Shown here piece by piece: positions 37,201 through 45,936 of a stretch of 64,000 nucleotides of DNA; within the stretch, counting starts at the first letter, position 1; every line of letters starts with the position of its first letter. The notes beneath the pieces are model-generated. The model made no database searches. It was not told the origin of the DNA and was given only the letters and a program-made list of their open reading frames with translations. The stretch covers positions 1,302,001 to 1,366,000 of the forward strand of contig JAHBXS010000001.1 of NCBI GenBank assembly GCA_019636375.1, given 5' to 3'. Source of the DNA: Pirellulaceae bacterium (GTDB lineage: Bacteria; Planctomycetota; Planctomycetia; Pirellulales; Pirellulaceae). The translations under genes were made by a program, and so were the position numbers.

Positions 37201-38376
37201 ATGGATAGCGGCCAGGCGAAAAATCACACCATCGCAATAATTGGTGCTGGGATTTTTGGACTCAGCCACGCTTTGGCAGCCGCCAAGCGCGGGGGCCGCG
37301 TAACGGTATTCGAACGTTCTCGCGAGTGCCAGGGTGCATCGATTCGCAACTTTGGCATGATCTGGCCGATCGGACAGCCGTTCGGACATCGGTTTGATCT
37401 GGCCATGCTGTCGCGAAAGTTGTGGCAAGAGGTGGCGGTCGAGGCGGGTATCTGGCTCAATCCCTGCGGATCATTGTTCCTGGCCCATCACGACGATGAA
37501 CTGGCAGTACTCGAACAGTTCGCCAAATTGGCCGACGAACACGGACATCCCAAACAAATCCTCTCCGCCGAACAAGTTTTAAGAAAATCGCCCGTCGTCA
37601 ATCGCCACGGATTGCGCGGCGGTCTTTACAGCGACACGGAACTCGGTGTGAATCCACCGCAAGCCGTGCGCGTACTCGCCGAGTGGTTGCGCTCGTTGCC
37701 CCGCATCCAAATCCATTATCAAACGCCCATCCTCCGTGTCGAGTCGGGAACCGAACGACCCGTGCGGGTTCAAACGGCTGCGGGGGCGGAGCAAGAGTTC
37801 GACGAAGTATTCGTGTGCAGCGGAGCAGATATTTCTACGCTATTTCCAGAGGTGATGGCTACCGCCGAGTTTCGGCTGTGCAAACTGCAAATGATGCGTA
37901 CCGTCGCTCAACCGAGCGGCGTCAAGATCGGTCCGCATCTAGCGAGCGGGCTAACCTTGCGGCATTATCCGGCGTTTGACAATTGCCTGGCCATCCATGA
38001 TGTGCGGGCTCGTATCGCCAAACAATCCCCGGAACTCGATGCGTTTGGCATTCACGTCATGGCATCCCAAACGGATTGCGGTGAAGTGATCTTGGGCGAC
38101 TCTCATGAATATGGCACCGACATCGAGCCGTTTGATAAACCTCAAATTGACGAATTGATTCTGCGGGAACTGAAAAAGATCATCGAGTTGCCCAGTTGGG
38201 AATTGATCCAGCGTTGGCATGGGATCTATGCCAAGTATTCTGCGGATTGCTACTGGTCGGCCGAACCTATTTACGGCGTTCGTTTGTTTACCGGACTTGG
38301 TGGCAACGGAATGACGCTGGCATTGGGACTAGCCGAAACATATTGGGCCGAGCGAACATCGAGCAGCGTCGTATGA
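37201..38376 (+). CDS. FAD-dependent oxidoreductase of the TIGR03364 phosphonate type
   Basis: The 391-residue protein begins with the FAD-binding beta-alpha-beta motif IAIIGAGIFGLSHALAAAK (GAGIFG at 15-20), then VTVFERS and ASIRNFGMIWPIGQP, a family hallmark, and ends with GVRLFTGLGGNGMTLALGLA. It belongs to the glycine-oxidase-like group that recurs in phosphonate clusters. Recent work on that group, as I recall, shows oxidative release of phosphonoacetaldehyde from aminoethylphosphonate or its N-methyl form. Here it would feed PhnX two genes downstream and could replace a PhnW transaminase, which is absent. Its stop codon overlaps the next start (ATGA). Confidence 0.82.
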   Translation: MDSGQAKNHTIAIIGAGIFGLSHALAAAKRGGRVTVFERSRECQGASIRNFGMIWPIGQPFGHRFDLAMLSRKLWQEVAVEAGIWLNPCGSLFLAHHDDELAVLEQFAKLADEHGHPKQILSAEQVLRKSPVVNRHGLRGGLYSDTELGVNPPQAVRVLAEWLRSLPRIQIHYQTPILRVESGTERPVRVQTAAGAEQEFDEVFVCSGADISTLFPEVMATAEFRLCKLQMMRTVAQPSGVKIGPHLASGLTLRHYPAFDNCLAIHDVRARIAKQSPELDAFGIHVMASQTDCGEVILGDSHEYGTDIEPFDKPQIDELILRELKKIIELPSWELIQRWHGIYAKYSADCYWSAEPIYGVRLFTGLGGNGMTLALGLAETYWAERTSSSVV

Positions 38377-39527
38377 ACAACTCCATCGAATCGACTGATC
38401 CGCCACTCTCCGAATCGGTGCCGACATCTGCCAATCCGATTCCGGACCATGCTCGCGTGGCCGTGTTGCAACAGATTGGCAAACCGATGGCCATCCAATC
38501 TTACCCGCTGCCTCGACTGCAAGGCAGTGAAGTGTTGGTGCGGATTCGTTGCGCGACGATTTGTGGCAGCGATCTGCACTCATGTTTCGGTCGCCGCCCC
38601 ACGCCACTGCCGGGAGTGCTGGGCCACGAAATGTTGGGCCAAATTGCCGACATCGGTCCAGCGGGTGCGGCGGACTACGAGGGCAGTTCGTTACAGGTCG
38701 GCGATCGTGTTACTTGGTCAATGGTTTGGAGTTGTGGCAGGTGCGATTTTTGCCGACAGGGGCTGCGGCCCAAGTGCCTTGAGTTAAAAAAATTCGGTCA
38801 TCAAACACTCGATCCGGCCAATCCATTTTTTGGAGCGATGGCCGATTATTGTTGGCTCCCCGAGCGCACCGCCATTTTTCGTATCCCCTCGGAAGTTCCA
38901 GATCGCGTTGTCAGTCCCGCCAACTGCGCGACGGCTACCGTGGCGGCCATCTTTCGTCAAATCGGTGAATGTCGCGGACGGTCTGTCGTGATACAGGGAG
39001 CGGGCATGTTAGGGCTCGTGGCTACAGCGATGGCTGCTGCGGGCGGCGCGGGACCGGTGATTGCTATCGATCCCGATCCACGACGCAGCGAGCGAACATT
39101 GCAATTTGGCGCGACGCAAGCGATCAACGCCACATCGAACGTCGAGGAAATCCAAGCCCAGTTGCAACGGCTCACCGACGGACGCGGCGCGGATATCGTC
39201 ATCGAGCTGTCAGGCCAACCTGCGGCGATCGAGTTGGGGATCGAACTGTTGGCTATCGGCGGTCATTATATTTTGGCAGGCTCGACATTCCCCAGCCGCG
39301 CGGTGCAACTGTCGGCAGAACAAATCGTGCGACGCTGGTTGCGAATCTCAGGAGTTTACAACTACAATCCGGAGGACCTGCGGCAAGCACTCGTTTTTTT
39401 AGCGGCCCACCATCAGCGGTTTCCGTTCGCCGACTTAGTATCGGGCTCATATCCGCTAGAACAAGTCAACGAAGCATTTACACACGCAGAAAACGAACGC
39501 CCCATCCGAGTAGCTATCGTGGGATAG
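38373..39527 (+). CDS. Zinc-binding alcohol dehydrogenase of the phosphonate-cluster type
   Basis: The start at 38373 overlaps the preceding stop codon by four bases. The 384-residue protein has the catalytic-zinc residues in RCATICGSDLHSCFGRR and LGHEMLGQI. The structural-zinc cysteines lie in SCGRCDFCRQGLRPKC. The NAD-binding fold shows VIQGAGMLGLVATAMAAAGG. It fits the alcohol-dehydrogenase family found beside phosphonate genes (TIGR03366-like). It may oxidise a hydroxyphosphonate, or the acetaldehyde or ethanol connected with PhnX; the exact reaction is not settled by the sequence. It is translationally coupled to the oxidoreductase gene. Confidence 0.82.
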   Translation: MNNSIESTDPPLSESVPTSANPIPDHARVAVLQQIGKPMAIQSYPLPRLQGSEVLVRIRCATICGSDLHSCFGRRPTPLPGVLGHEMLGQIADIGPAGAADYEGSSLQVGDRVTWSMVWSCGRCDFCRQGLRPKCLELKKFGHQTLDPANPFFGAMADYCWLPERTAIFRIPSEVPDRVVSPANCATATVAAIFRQIGECRGRSVVIQGAGMLGLVATAMAAAGGAGPVIAIDPDPRRSERTLQFGATQAINATSNVEEIQAQLQRLTDGRGADIVIELSGQPAAIELGIELLAIGGHYILAGSTFPSRAVQLSAEQIVRRWLRISGVYNYNPEDLRQALVFLAAHHQRFPFADLVSGSYPLEQVNEAFTHAENERPIRVAIVG

Positions 39528-39576
39528 GTTGAAAGCGTGTGCCAGATCAACCCAATTATTCGAGTACCAAAAAACG

Positions 39577-40389
39577 ATGAAATCCAACCCATCAATCAAA
39601 GCGGTCATTTTTGACATTTCCGGAACCGTCATGGATTTCGGCAGTCGCGGTCCAATAGCGGCCTTTGTCGAACTGTTCCATCGGCACGGCGTCCAAGTGT
39701 CAGCCGACGAAGCGCGCCGCCCGATGGGCACTCACAAAATCGATCACATTTGGTCGATGTTAACGGATCCAGAAATCGCCGAGCGTTGGCAACGGGCGAC
39801 CGGTTCGGCACCCACGCGGGAACTGCTCGATGAGTTGTACCCCGAATTCACTCGACTGCAAATTGAGGTGCTGACCCAACATTGCGATTTAATCCCTGGC
39901 GTATTGGCTGTGGTCGATGAGTTGCGGTCGCGTGGGATCAAATTTGCCAATACGACGGGCTTTGATTCCTGGATGATGGACGACCTCAAACGACTGGCTC
40001 ACGAGGCGGGATATCTACCGGAATTGTGGGTAACACCTGATGTGGTCGGCAAAGGACGGCCAGCACCCTGGATGATATTTCACGCGCTGAAAGAGATGAA
40101 CATTTACCCGACAAGCAGCGTGGTCAAAGTCGGAGACACGATCGCCGATATCGAGGAAGCTCGCAACGCTGGGGTATGGATGGTATCGGTGGTCGAGTGC
40201 GGCAACGAGGTGGGCTTGTCTCGCGACGAGTTGACCTCAATGTCCGAATCAGAGCGGCAAGACCGAATCACCATCGCTCGCGAAAGATTAGCAGCCCACG
40301 ATCCCCACTATTTGATTAGCACCACAGCCGACCTGATTCCAATCATCGACGACATCAACCACCGCCTCGCCGCCGGCGAGCGACCGTGA
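39577..40389 (+). CDS. phnX: Phosphonoacetaldehyde hydrolase (phosphonatase)
   Basis: The ATG at 39577 gives 270 residues, the family's usual size. The HAD core begins AVIFDISGTVMDFGSRGPIA with nucleophile Asp13. The Schiff-base lysine is Lys54 in RRPMGTHKIDHIW, in the place known for PhnX enzymes. Later motifs are FANTTGFDSWMMDD, PELWVTPDVVGKGRPAPWMI and VVKVGDTIADIEEARNAG. The canonical DWAGT nucleophile loop reads DISGT here. The enzyme splits the carbon-phosphorus bond of phosphonoacetaldehyde, giving acetaldehyde and phosphate in the cytoplasm. It closes the operon 37201-40389, 49 bases after the dehydrogenase. Confidence 0.9.
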   Translation: MKSNPSIKAVIFDISGTVMDFGSRGPIAAFVELFHRHGVQVSADEARRPMGTHKIDHIWSMLTDPEIAERWQRATGSAPTRELLDELYPEFTRLQIEVLTQHCDLIPGVLAVVDELRSRGIKFANTTGFDSWMMDDLKRLAHEAGYLPELWVTPDVVGKGRPAPWMIFHALKEMNIYPTSSVVKVGDTIADIEEARNAGVWMVSVVECGNEVGLSRDELTSMSESERQDRITIARERLAAHDPHYLISTTADLIPIIDDINHRLAAGERP

Positions 40390-40615
40390 TCGGTTCATGG
40401 CGATTGTTGATCAAAATGGTAAAGTCATCCCAAGTTATTGAATAAACTCGCCTTTATCCACGCGTTCGCCAAGCGTCGGATTGCACTAGTTTGCCGCAAT
40501 TTCCCGCGGAGTATGTTCATAGAACTCAGTTTCAAATCGATCGATTTCCGAATGTGGAACTCGAATTCGGTAGGGTGTCTCGGAATGATCGAAACAGTAA
40601 ATCCACGGAAAGTCA

Positions 40616-42053
40616 GCTAACCCAAGTTCCCCAACTGAAATACAGAACAATGGTATACTCAGACCGCCCTGCCGGCGTTGTTGGGTGTGCCCGTTGAGCG
40701 CGTCGACGATAACAGTTTGTATCGAGCGTTAGACGAACTGCTGCCGTTGAGGGGCCAACTGGAGACGCACCTCTATGCTCGCCTGGGAGAACTGTTTGGC
40801 TTCGACTACGAACTGCTCTGTTATACGCTGTCACCAGCACGTTCTTCGAAGGTCTCTGCTAAGCCAATCCAATGGCTCAGCGAGACTACTCACGCGATCA
40901 ACGAGGTGATTGCAAACAGGTTTGTATCGCATTGATTGTGACTCAATGTGGCATGCAGTTGGGATACGAGGTTTTTGCAGGAAACACGGCAGATGTGACG
41001 ACGGTCCAGCAAATCGTGGAAGGAATCGAGGAGAAATATGGCAAGTCCAATCGGATTTGGGGGATGGATCGAGTTATGACCTCAGCCGACAACTTGCAGT
41101 TTTTGCGTCAAGAGAATCGGCGATATATCATCGGCACGAACAAATCGTTGCTGAAGAAATTTGAACAGGAGTCATTGAAGGAAAACTGGAATACCATTCG
41201 CGATGGATTGGAAGTGAAGCTGTGCTCGTTGCCGAGTGAAGAGGGAGAGTCAGACATGCCAGAATCTTCGGAGATCCTCATTCTGTGTCGCAGCCGAGAT
41301 CGGAAGCTGAAAGATCAAGGGATCGTGCAAAGAGCGGCAGACAAGAATGCGGCACGGCTGACAACGATGACCGAGCGATGTGAGAAACCGAATCGAGACC
41401 CGTTGCTGGTATCGCGAGAGATTGGACGCTTGTTTGGCCAGAACACTCGAGGCTCGCACTTGTTTGATGTGAAGGTGGTTCCCAAGGACAGCGACAAGAA
41501 CAAAGGCTACGCCAAGATCGAATGGCAGAAGATCAAGCTGGCTACGGATTGGCATGAACTGAGCAACGGATGTTACCTGCTGCGTACCAATGTGATGGAC
41601 CGGACGGACGAAGAGCTTTGGAAGGCCTATATTCAACTCACCGAATCAGAAGATGCGTTTCGCATTTAGAAATCTGCTCTTCGCATTCGCCCGATCTGGC
41701 ATCAAAAAGAAGTCGGCATGCTGGCCCATATCCTGGTCTGTTTTTTGTCCTTTGTGTAGTGGCGAACGCTGGGCGGAGAATGGAAGCGTGCTGGGTTGGG
41801 AGACGAGTCACGGAGAGTGTTGTCGGGACTTTCCCAAATTCGGTTGGTGGACGTCGTGCTGCCGACGGATACCGGTAAAGAGATTCGGAGTCGCTGCGTC
41901 ACAAGACCCTCCGACCACCAAAAATTACTCCTTGAGCGACTCGGACTTCGACTACTATCCCGAATAAAGTTTACCGAATTGTAGTGGAAGACATTTTTCG
42001 GAATCCCCCGTTTTTACCCCTCAACGCGATCGAGTTGGGGAACTTGGGTTAGC
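40616..42053 (+). mobile_element. IS1634-family element, decayed
   Basis: The element is bounded by perfect 21-base inverted repeats, 40616-40636 and 42033-42053; the left one starts GCTAACCCAAGTTCC. It is 1438 bases long and encloses a broken transposase reading frame. No clear target duplication is seen. It lies between the phosphonate operon and the HxlR gene. Confidence 0.8.
40648..41984 (+). pseudogene. Broken IS1634-family transposase
   Basis: Joined across frames, the product reads ALPALLGVPVERVDDNSLYR and LYARLGELFGFDYELLCY, then after a frame change VTSTFFEG. An in-frame TAA follows at about 40859, then DYSRDQRGDCKQVCIALIVT, LGYEVFAGNTADVTTVQQIV, and later EELWKAYIQLTESEDAFRI with a TAG directly after it. 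The terminal part (SRVCVT-type RSRCVTRPS, LLLERLGLRLLSRI) is again in a shifted frame with another stop. These breaks and the missing N-terminal third make it inactive. The DDE-type core is still recognisable as IS1634/IS4-superfamily. Confidence 0.85.
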
Positions 42054-42279
42054 AAACCCCGACATCGGAGGCTGGACTTATCCCGATTCGCAATGAATAC
42101 CAAGTCGTATAGTTTGTGCCTGCTGTTGAGCAATTGATTGCAGCAACGCGACGCATCCGGGGCAAGTTAGATTGAATCCTGGAATCTCCATGCCCCCCAG
42201 CATGGGGGGAAATCTGTCGTTTTTTGCCAACATCAGTCTTTGACTCGATAAACAAGTTCTTTTCATCAACTTGGGTTTA

Positions 42280-42729
42280 TCAATCCAGATACGTCTTGAG
42301 GATGGCCTCACCATTGGCCACGCGGCGGATAATGTCACCGCTGAGTTCTCGATTGTTGCTTTTAATCTGCTGAACAAGACGCGGGATGAGTTTGGCCTGA
42401 GAATGCTTGTCGTACTTGGCACTCCAAAGAATGATTTCAAAAATGACTGGAATCAAGTCGAGCCCCTTGGGGGTCAATTTGTAAATCGATTTTCGACCGT
42501 CATTCTCATCCTCGGCCCGTTCCAAGATGCCCTCTTCGACTAATCGAGTGAGCCTCGAAGCCAAAATGTTCGTGGAAACCCCCTCTTCAGACTGAAGAAA
42601 ATCACCGTACTTCCGTTTTCCGCGAAAGATGATGTCGCGCAGGATCAGCAATGCCCAACGGTCACCGAACGCTTCCAACCCATAATTTACCGGGCAATGA
42701 GAACGAAGATTTTCTTGGGTACCACTCAT
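42280..42729 (-). CDS. HxlR-family transcriptional regulator
   Basis: The 149-residue protein has the HxlR winged helix: CPVNYGLEAFGDRWALLILR with the start cysteine, GKRKYGDFLQSEEGVSTNIL, ASRLTRLVEEGILERAE and a wing around GRKSIYKLTPKG. A roughly 45-residue C-terminal helical part follows. Family members bind palindromic operators as dimers and often respond to redox or reactive aldehydes through the cysteine near the N-terminus. It is divergent from the SRPBCC gene, and two palindromic sites between them are probable operators. An SOS-like or metal signal cannot be inferred. Confidence 0.9.
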   Translation of the reverse strand: MSGTQENLRSHCPVNYGLEAFGDRWALLILRDIIFRGKRKYGDFLQSEEGVSTNILASRLTRLVEEGILERAEDENDGRKSIYKLTPKGLDLIPVIFEIILWSAKYDKHSQAKLIPRLVQQIKSNNRELSGDIIRRVANGEAILKTYLD

Positions 42730-42745
42730 TCATAAAATTCTAACC

Positions 42746-42805
42746 AACATCACTTGCATCTTGCAAGCGACCTTGCTACCTTAACATCACTTGCGTATTG
42801 CAAGT
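42746..42805. promoter_or_regulatory. Two probable HxlR operators
   Basis: Palindromes CTTGCA-TCT-TGCAAG (42753-42767) and ACTTGC-GTATT-GCAAGT (42789-42805) lie in the 109-base region between the divergent HxlR and SRPBCC genes. Both are preceded by AACATCA, forming 37-base-spaced direct repeats. Their symmetry and position suit a dimeric winged-helix regulator controlling both genes. Confidence 0.65.
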
Positions 42806-42838
42806 TAAAATCCTTAACCAACTTTTACGGAGAAAACG

Positions 42839-43297
42839 ATGTTCCAAATTGCGCATCGCATCGGCATCGCAGCAGAACCATCCACCGTTTTTGCGGCTCT
42901 CAATTCAGCCGAGGGGCTGTCCAGGTGGTGGACCGAAGAGGTGGAGGGTGAGTGTGCCGTTGGTGGGAGAGTAACGTTCACATTTCGCAAAATTTCTGGA
43001 GAAATTCTTGGCCAGTTCGTTATGGAGGTTACCAGATTGACCGAACCTGAGCAGATCGAGTGGAAATGTGTCGAAGGCCCCAGCGATTGGATTGGGACTG
43101 AAATTTTGTTCAATCTGAAAAAATCGGGTGAGCAAACCATTGTCATATTCGCTCATCGCAATTGGCGAGAGATGGCCGATCACCTTGCTCATTGCAGCAC
43201 CAAATGGGCAACCTTTCTCCTCAGTCTGCGAGGTTTACTGGAGACAGGTACTGGAAAACCCTCGCCCCATGACCTAAAAATTGATGACTGGAACTGA
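42839..43297 (+). CDS. SRPBCC (AHSA1-like) protein
   Basis: The 152-residue protein begins IAHRIGIAAEPSTVFAALNS with the typical first strand and helix, then GLSRWWTEEVEGECAVGGRV and the closing helix TKWATFLLSLRGLLETG. These mark the SRPBCC/AHSA1 fold, a helix-grip cavity that binds hydrophobic ligands. GGAGA precedes the ATG by five bases. Similar genes in other bacteria sit with ArsR or HxlR regulators; here the divergent HxlR gene and its operator candidates suggest regulated expression. Confidence 0.85.
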   Translation: MFQIAHRIGIAAEPSTVFAALNSAEGLSRWWTEEVEGECAVGGRVTFTFRKISGEILGQFVMEVTRLTEPEQIEWKCVEGPSDWIGTEILFNLKKSGEQTIVIFAHRNWREMADHLAHCSTKWATFLLSLRGLLETGTGKPSPHDLKIDDWN

Positions 43298-43376
43298 CAA
43301 GTCGGCGTTGTTTATCGGAAATCCACGAAGTGTGCAGCAAGGGTAAAATCGGGGAAGTGACTTTTTCCCAGACAGC

Positions 43377-43403
43377 TGTCGATTTTTTAGAAAGCCGTTC
43401 GAC
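43377..43403 (+). promoter_or_regulatory. Candidate ECF42-type promoter upstream of the DUF1579 gene
   Basis: TGTCGA (43377-43382) is followed after exactly 17 bases by CGAC (43400-43403). The same arrangement stands upstream of two genes in the DGPF cluster (58872-58898 and 59844-59870). The motif agrees with the -35 and -10 elements reported for ECF42 sigma factors. The DUF1579 start lies about 160 bases downstream. Confidence 0.5.
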
Positions 43404-43561
43404 TACTTTTTACAGTTGCCGAATAGCGAGTTGGCTTGCCGAAAGAAAGTCATGACCAAAAAATGTTTTTCGTCTTGGCGTTGTCCATTTTCAATATGGA
43501 ACTTGTTGGAGTCGAGCATGAGTCGAACACTGCCCGTTCAATAAATCAAAAGGGAGCTTAA

Positions 43562-44029
43562 ATGCAGCCACATGAAATTCTCAAGACGCTAATCGGGAAA
43601 TGGGAGGGTACCTGTAAGACTTGGTTCGAACCGAACAATCTAGCAGATGAATCTAAAGTGAGTGGAGAATTCTACGCGGTATTGAACGGTCGTTTCGTCC
43701 GCCACAACTACAAAAGTGAAATGCTGAGAAAGCCGCGAAATGGCGAGGAATTGATTGCCTTCAACAGCAAAGCGGATTCATTCCAGATTTCATGGGTCGA
43801 CGACTTTCACATGAATTATGCGATCATGTTTTCGCAGGGTGAATCTACTCGAAACGGTTTCGTTGTTGTTGGGCAATACGATGTTGGAAAGAATCAGCCT
43901 GCATGGAAATGGCGAACGGAGTACGAACTTGGCGACGACGATACGTTGACGATCACAGCTTACAACATCAGTCCCGACGGCAGCCTCGAAGCAAAAGCAG
44001 TCGAAACGAAGTATACGCGGGTGAAGTAA
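43562..44029 (+). CDS. DUF1579-like protein, cytoplasmic
   Basis: The 155-residue protein opens HEILKTLIGKWEGTCKTWFE and has ADESKVSGEFYAVLNGRFVR and TEYELGDDDTLTITAY, matching the DUF1579 barrel. GGGAG stands shortly before the ATG. It is the third family member in the window. A TGTCGA-N17-CGAC site upstream suggests that it may be controlled by the ECF42-type sigma factor at 59976, about 16 kb away. No reaction is known for the family. Confidence 0.75.
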   Translation: MQPHEILKTLIGKWEGTCKTWFEPNNLADESKVSGEFYAVLNGRFVRHNYKSEMLRKPRNGEELIAFNSKADSFQISWVDDFHMNYAIMFSQGESTRNGFVVVGQYDVGKNQPAWKWRTEYELGDDDTLTITAYNISPDGSLEAKAVETKYTRVK

Positions 44030-44134
44030 CTACCCAAACGTCTTCAATGAATCCATGACGAATCATGTGCCTCGTAGTCGCAGCGCATTTCTTTTTTACA
44101 ATGGCAAAGCTACCATCTCGAATCAATTTTCGCG

Positions 44135-45319
44135 ATGAACCAAAAATTCATTTATCGATCACGCCCAAAAAGCAACATGGCAAGTGTCAGAAAAGAAATC
44201 AATGTTCAGCAACCCGCTGAAATTGCTTGTGACGCAATTCGTGAGACTATTGTCTCAGTTGACAACGAGTCTATGCGGCATTCATCGTCTGCGCGTGGAG
44301 AACCCTTCACGCACCACAATGTGCAATTCATGGAAACAGTTGATATTCACAAGAGTGCGTCGAAGTTGTGCAAACGGTTTTTCGGTCCAAATATCGGCAA
44401 TACGGCGCGATACTTTATTTCATGCGTTGTGCTCATTGTCGTTTTATTTCCTAATACGACTTACAACTTGGCACAAGAGTTCGAACATCATGGCCCTCAA
44501 GCAGTTAAAGAGGCTGTAGGCAACTCGAATCCAATTTTCGTCATGCCGGATTACGTTTCGGATCGGATGCCGGTAGTTGTCATTTATCATGGGTTTGGCA
44601 CGCCAGCCTCGGCCAAGGAGATGCATGAAGCATGGAATGACGTGCGGTTGCCAGCGATCCTCGTATTCTGCGACTTGCCCGAATCGCCAGCTGATCTTCC
44701 TGAAGATGGAATTGACGAATTGATTAATCGGCAAAAGGAGGATTATCTTGGAAAACTAGTTCGACCGATACTCGACAACTCCGTTCGTGAATTCAACCAA
44801 ATCATTGAGGATTTGAAGAAACAAAACGGCGGAGTCGGCCCCATCACGGTTGCGGGATTTTCGATTGGCGGGCTGGTCGCTCAGTGTATCGCATTAGAGT
44901 CCGATCATCCAATTGACGGGATCATTTCAATTGGTGCTCCACTATCGGTCGACGAAGCCATCAGCAATTTAGAAAGAATTCAGAAGACCGCATATCGCTG
45001 GACGCCAGCAGCGCGAGCGGTCGAGAAACGATTGTCATCGTTTCCATTCAAATGGAACACACGGCCTGATGCCGAACCGAAACTATTGGTGTTGCGTGGC
45101 GAGTTAGATGAACAATTTAGCATTGAATCGGGTCGCCAGTCCGTAGAAACTTGGGTTGCCACCTACGACGACCTTGGACTGAACTGCGACATAAAACCAA
45201 TCCCCAACACGAAACATAATGAATATTTTCTGCTACCAAAAAACGATGCTGGCCAGAAGCAGAGCAATACGATTCGTGAAATTCTCAACTGGCTAACGAG
45301 CAACGATCATAAAAATTGA
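44135..45319 (+). CDS. Alpha/beta hydrolase with N-terminal membrane segment
   Basis: The frame gives 394 residues. A hydrophobic stretch (ARYFISCVVLIVVLFPN) at about 90-108 suggests that the true start may be the ATG at 44330, which would make it a signal peptide. The hydrolase part shows PVVVIYHGFGTPAS (oxyanion region), nucleophile Ser243 in VAGFSIGGLVAQ, a GAPLS segment, VLRGELDEQF with the probable acid, and a His in NTKHNEYF. This is a complete catalytic set. The substrate is unknown. Codon and base use resemble the neighbouring small genes. Confidence 0.8.
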   Translation: MNQKFIYRSRPKSNMASVRKEINVQQPAEIACDAIRETIVSVDNESMRHSSSARGEPFTHHNVQFMETVDIHKSASKLCKRFFGPNIGNTARYFISCVVLIVVLFPNTTYNLAQEFEHHGPQAVKEAVGNSNPIFVMPDYVSDRMPVVVIYHGFGTPASAKEMHEAWNDVRLPAILVFCDLPESPADLPEDGIDELINRQKEDYLGKLVRPILDNSVREFNQIIEDLKKQNGGVGPITVAGFSIGGLVAQCIALESDHPIDGIISIGAPLSVDEAISNLERIQKTAYRWTPAARAVEKRLSSFPFKWNTRPDAEPKLLVLRGELDEQFSIESGRQSVETWVATYDDLGLNCDIKPIPNTKHNEYFLLPKNDAGQKQSNTIREILNWLTSNDHKN

Positions 45320-45436
45320 TGCTGGAAACCTGACATTTTTCGGCTACCATAACACCAACAAATTGCCAACCGCAGTCGATGGACTTGAAATCGAAAATCA
45401 AAAATAGAGTAAAATCAATTTCAAAGGAGAAATATC

Positions 45437-45835
45437 ATGAAGAGTAACCCCGTTATTCATTTCGAGATCTACGTTGAAGACATGGAACGAGCTAAACGGT
45501 TCTATGAATCGGTATTGGGTATCAAGTTGGAACGAGTGCAGGCTCCGACACCGGAAACGGCACACATGGAAATGTGGTCTTTCCCCTTCGACAAGGAGTC
45601 AGGTATGAACACGTACGGCTCGGGTGGAATGCTGGTGAAGATGGAAGGCATGCCCGCTGGCGGAAGTGGAACGGTGGTCTACTTTGGGTGTGACGACTGC
45701 GCCGTGCAAGCGACCCGCTCCGCCGAACACGGCGGTAAAGTTCACATGGAAAAAATGTCGATTGGCGAACATGGATTCTGTGTCCTGGCCCAAGACACTG
45801 AGGGCAACACCATCGGCTTCCATTCCATGCAATGA
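45437..45835 (+). CDS. VOC-family (glyoxalase/bleomycin-resistance-like) protein
   Basis: The 132-residue protein begins NPVIHFEIYVEDMERAKRFY, the usual start of a VOC beta-alpha-beta-beta-beta unit. It has FGCDDCAVQATRSAEHGGKV and GFCVLAQDTEGNTIGFH in the second unit. A strong AAAGGAGA precedes the ATG. VOC proteins bind a metal and act on varied small molecules, or bind them; the substrate is not predictable here. The gene ends just before a DUF1801-like fragment and an IS5 element, so it is now the last intact member of a broken cluster. Confidence 0.85.
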   Translation: MKSNPVIHFEIYVEDMERAKRFYESVLGIKLERVQAPTPETAHMEMWSFPFDKESGMNTYGSGGMLVKMEGMPAGGSGTVVYFGCDDCAVQATRSAEHGGKVHMEKMSIGEHGFCVLAQDTEGNTIGFHSMQ

Positions 45836-45851
45836 TGCGATTCCAAGGCGA

Positions 45852-45923
45852 GATTACAAAAATGTCGTTGAACGAAAAGGTCGATTGGAAAAAACAATTA
45901 ATCTTGACACCCGTTTCAACTAG
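45852..45923 (+). pseudogene. DUF1801-like C-terminal fragment at the edge of IS5
   Basis: In one frame the bases after the VOC gene read DYKNVVERKGRLEK, close to the end of the DUF1801 protein at 4048 (DYKNIVKRKGKL). Everything before this tail is missing. The frame runs to a TAG that coincides with the edge of the IS5 element (45921-45923). It appears to be the remains of a DUF1801 gene that once followed the VOC gene. Confidence 0.55.
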
Positions 45924-45936
45924 GTAGTGTTGACAT

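Noticed and set aside
42185..42215. CCCCCC-AGCAT-GGGGGG hairpin downstream of the HxlR gene as a terminator
   Set aside because: The stem is perfect but short; the T-run that follows on the plus strand is on the wrong side for the leftward HxlR gene, so the role is unclear.
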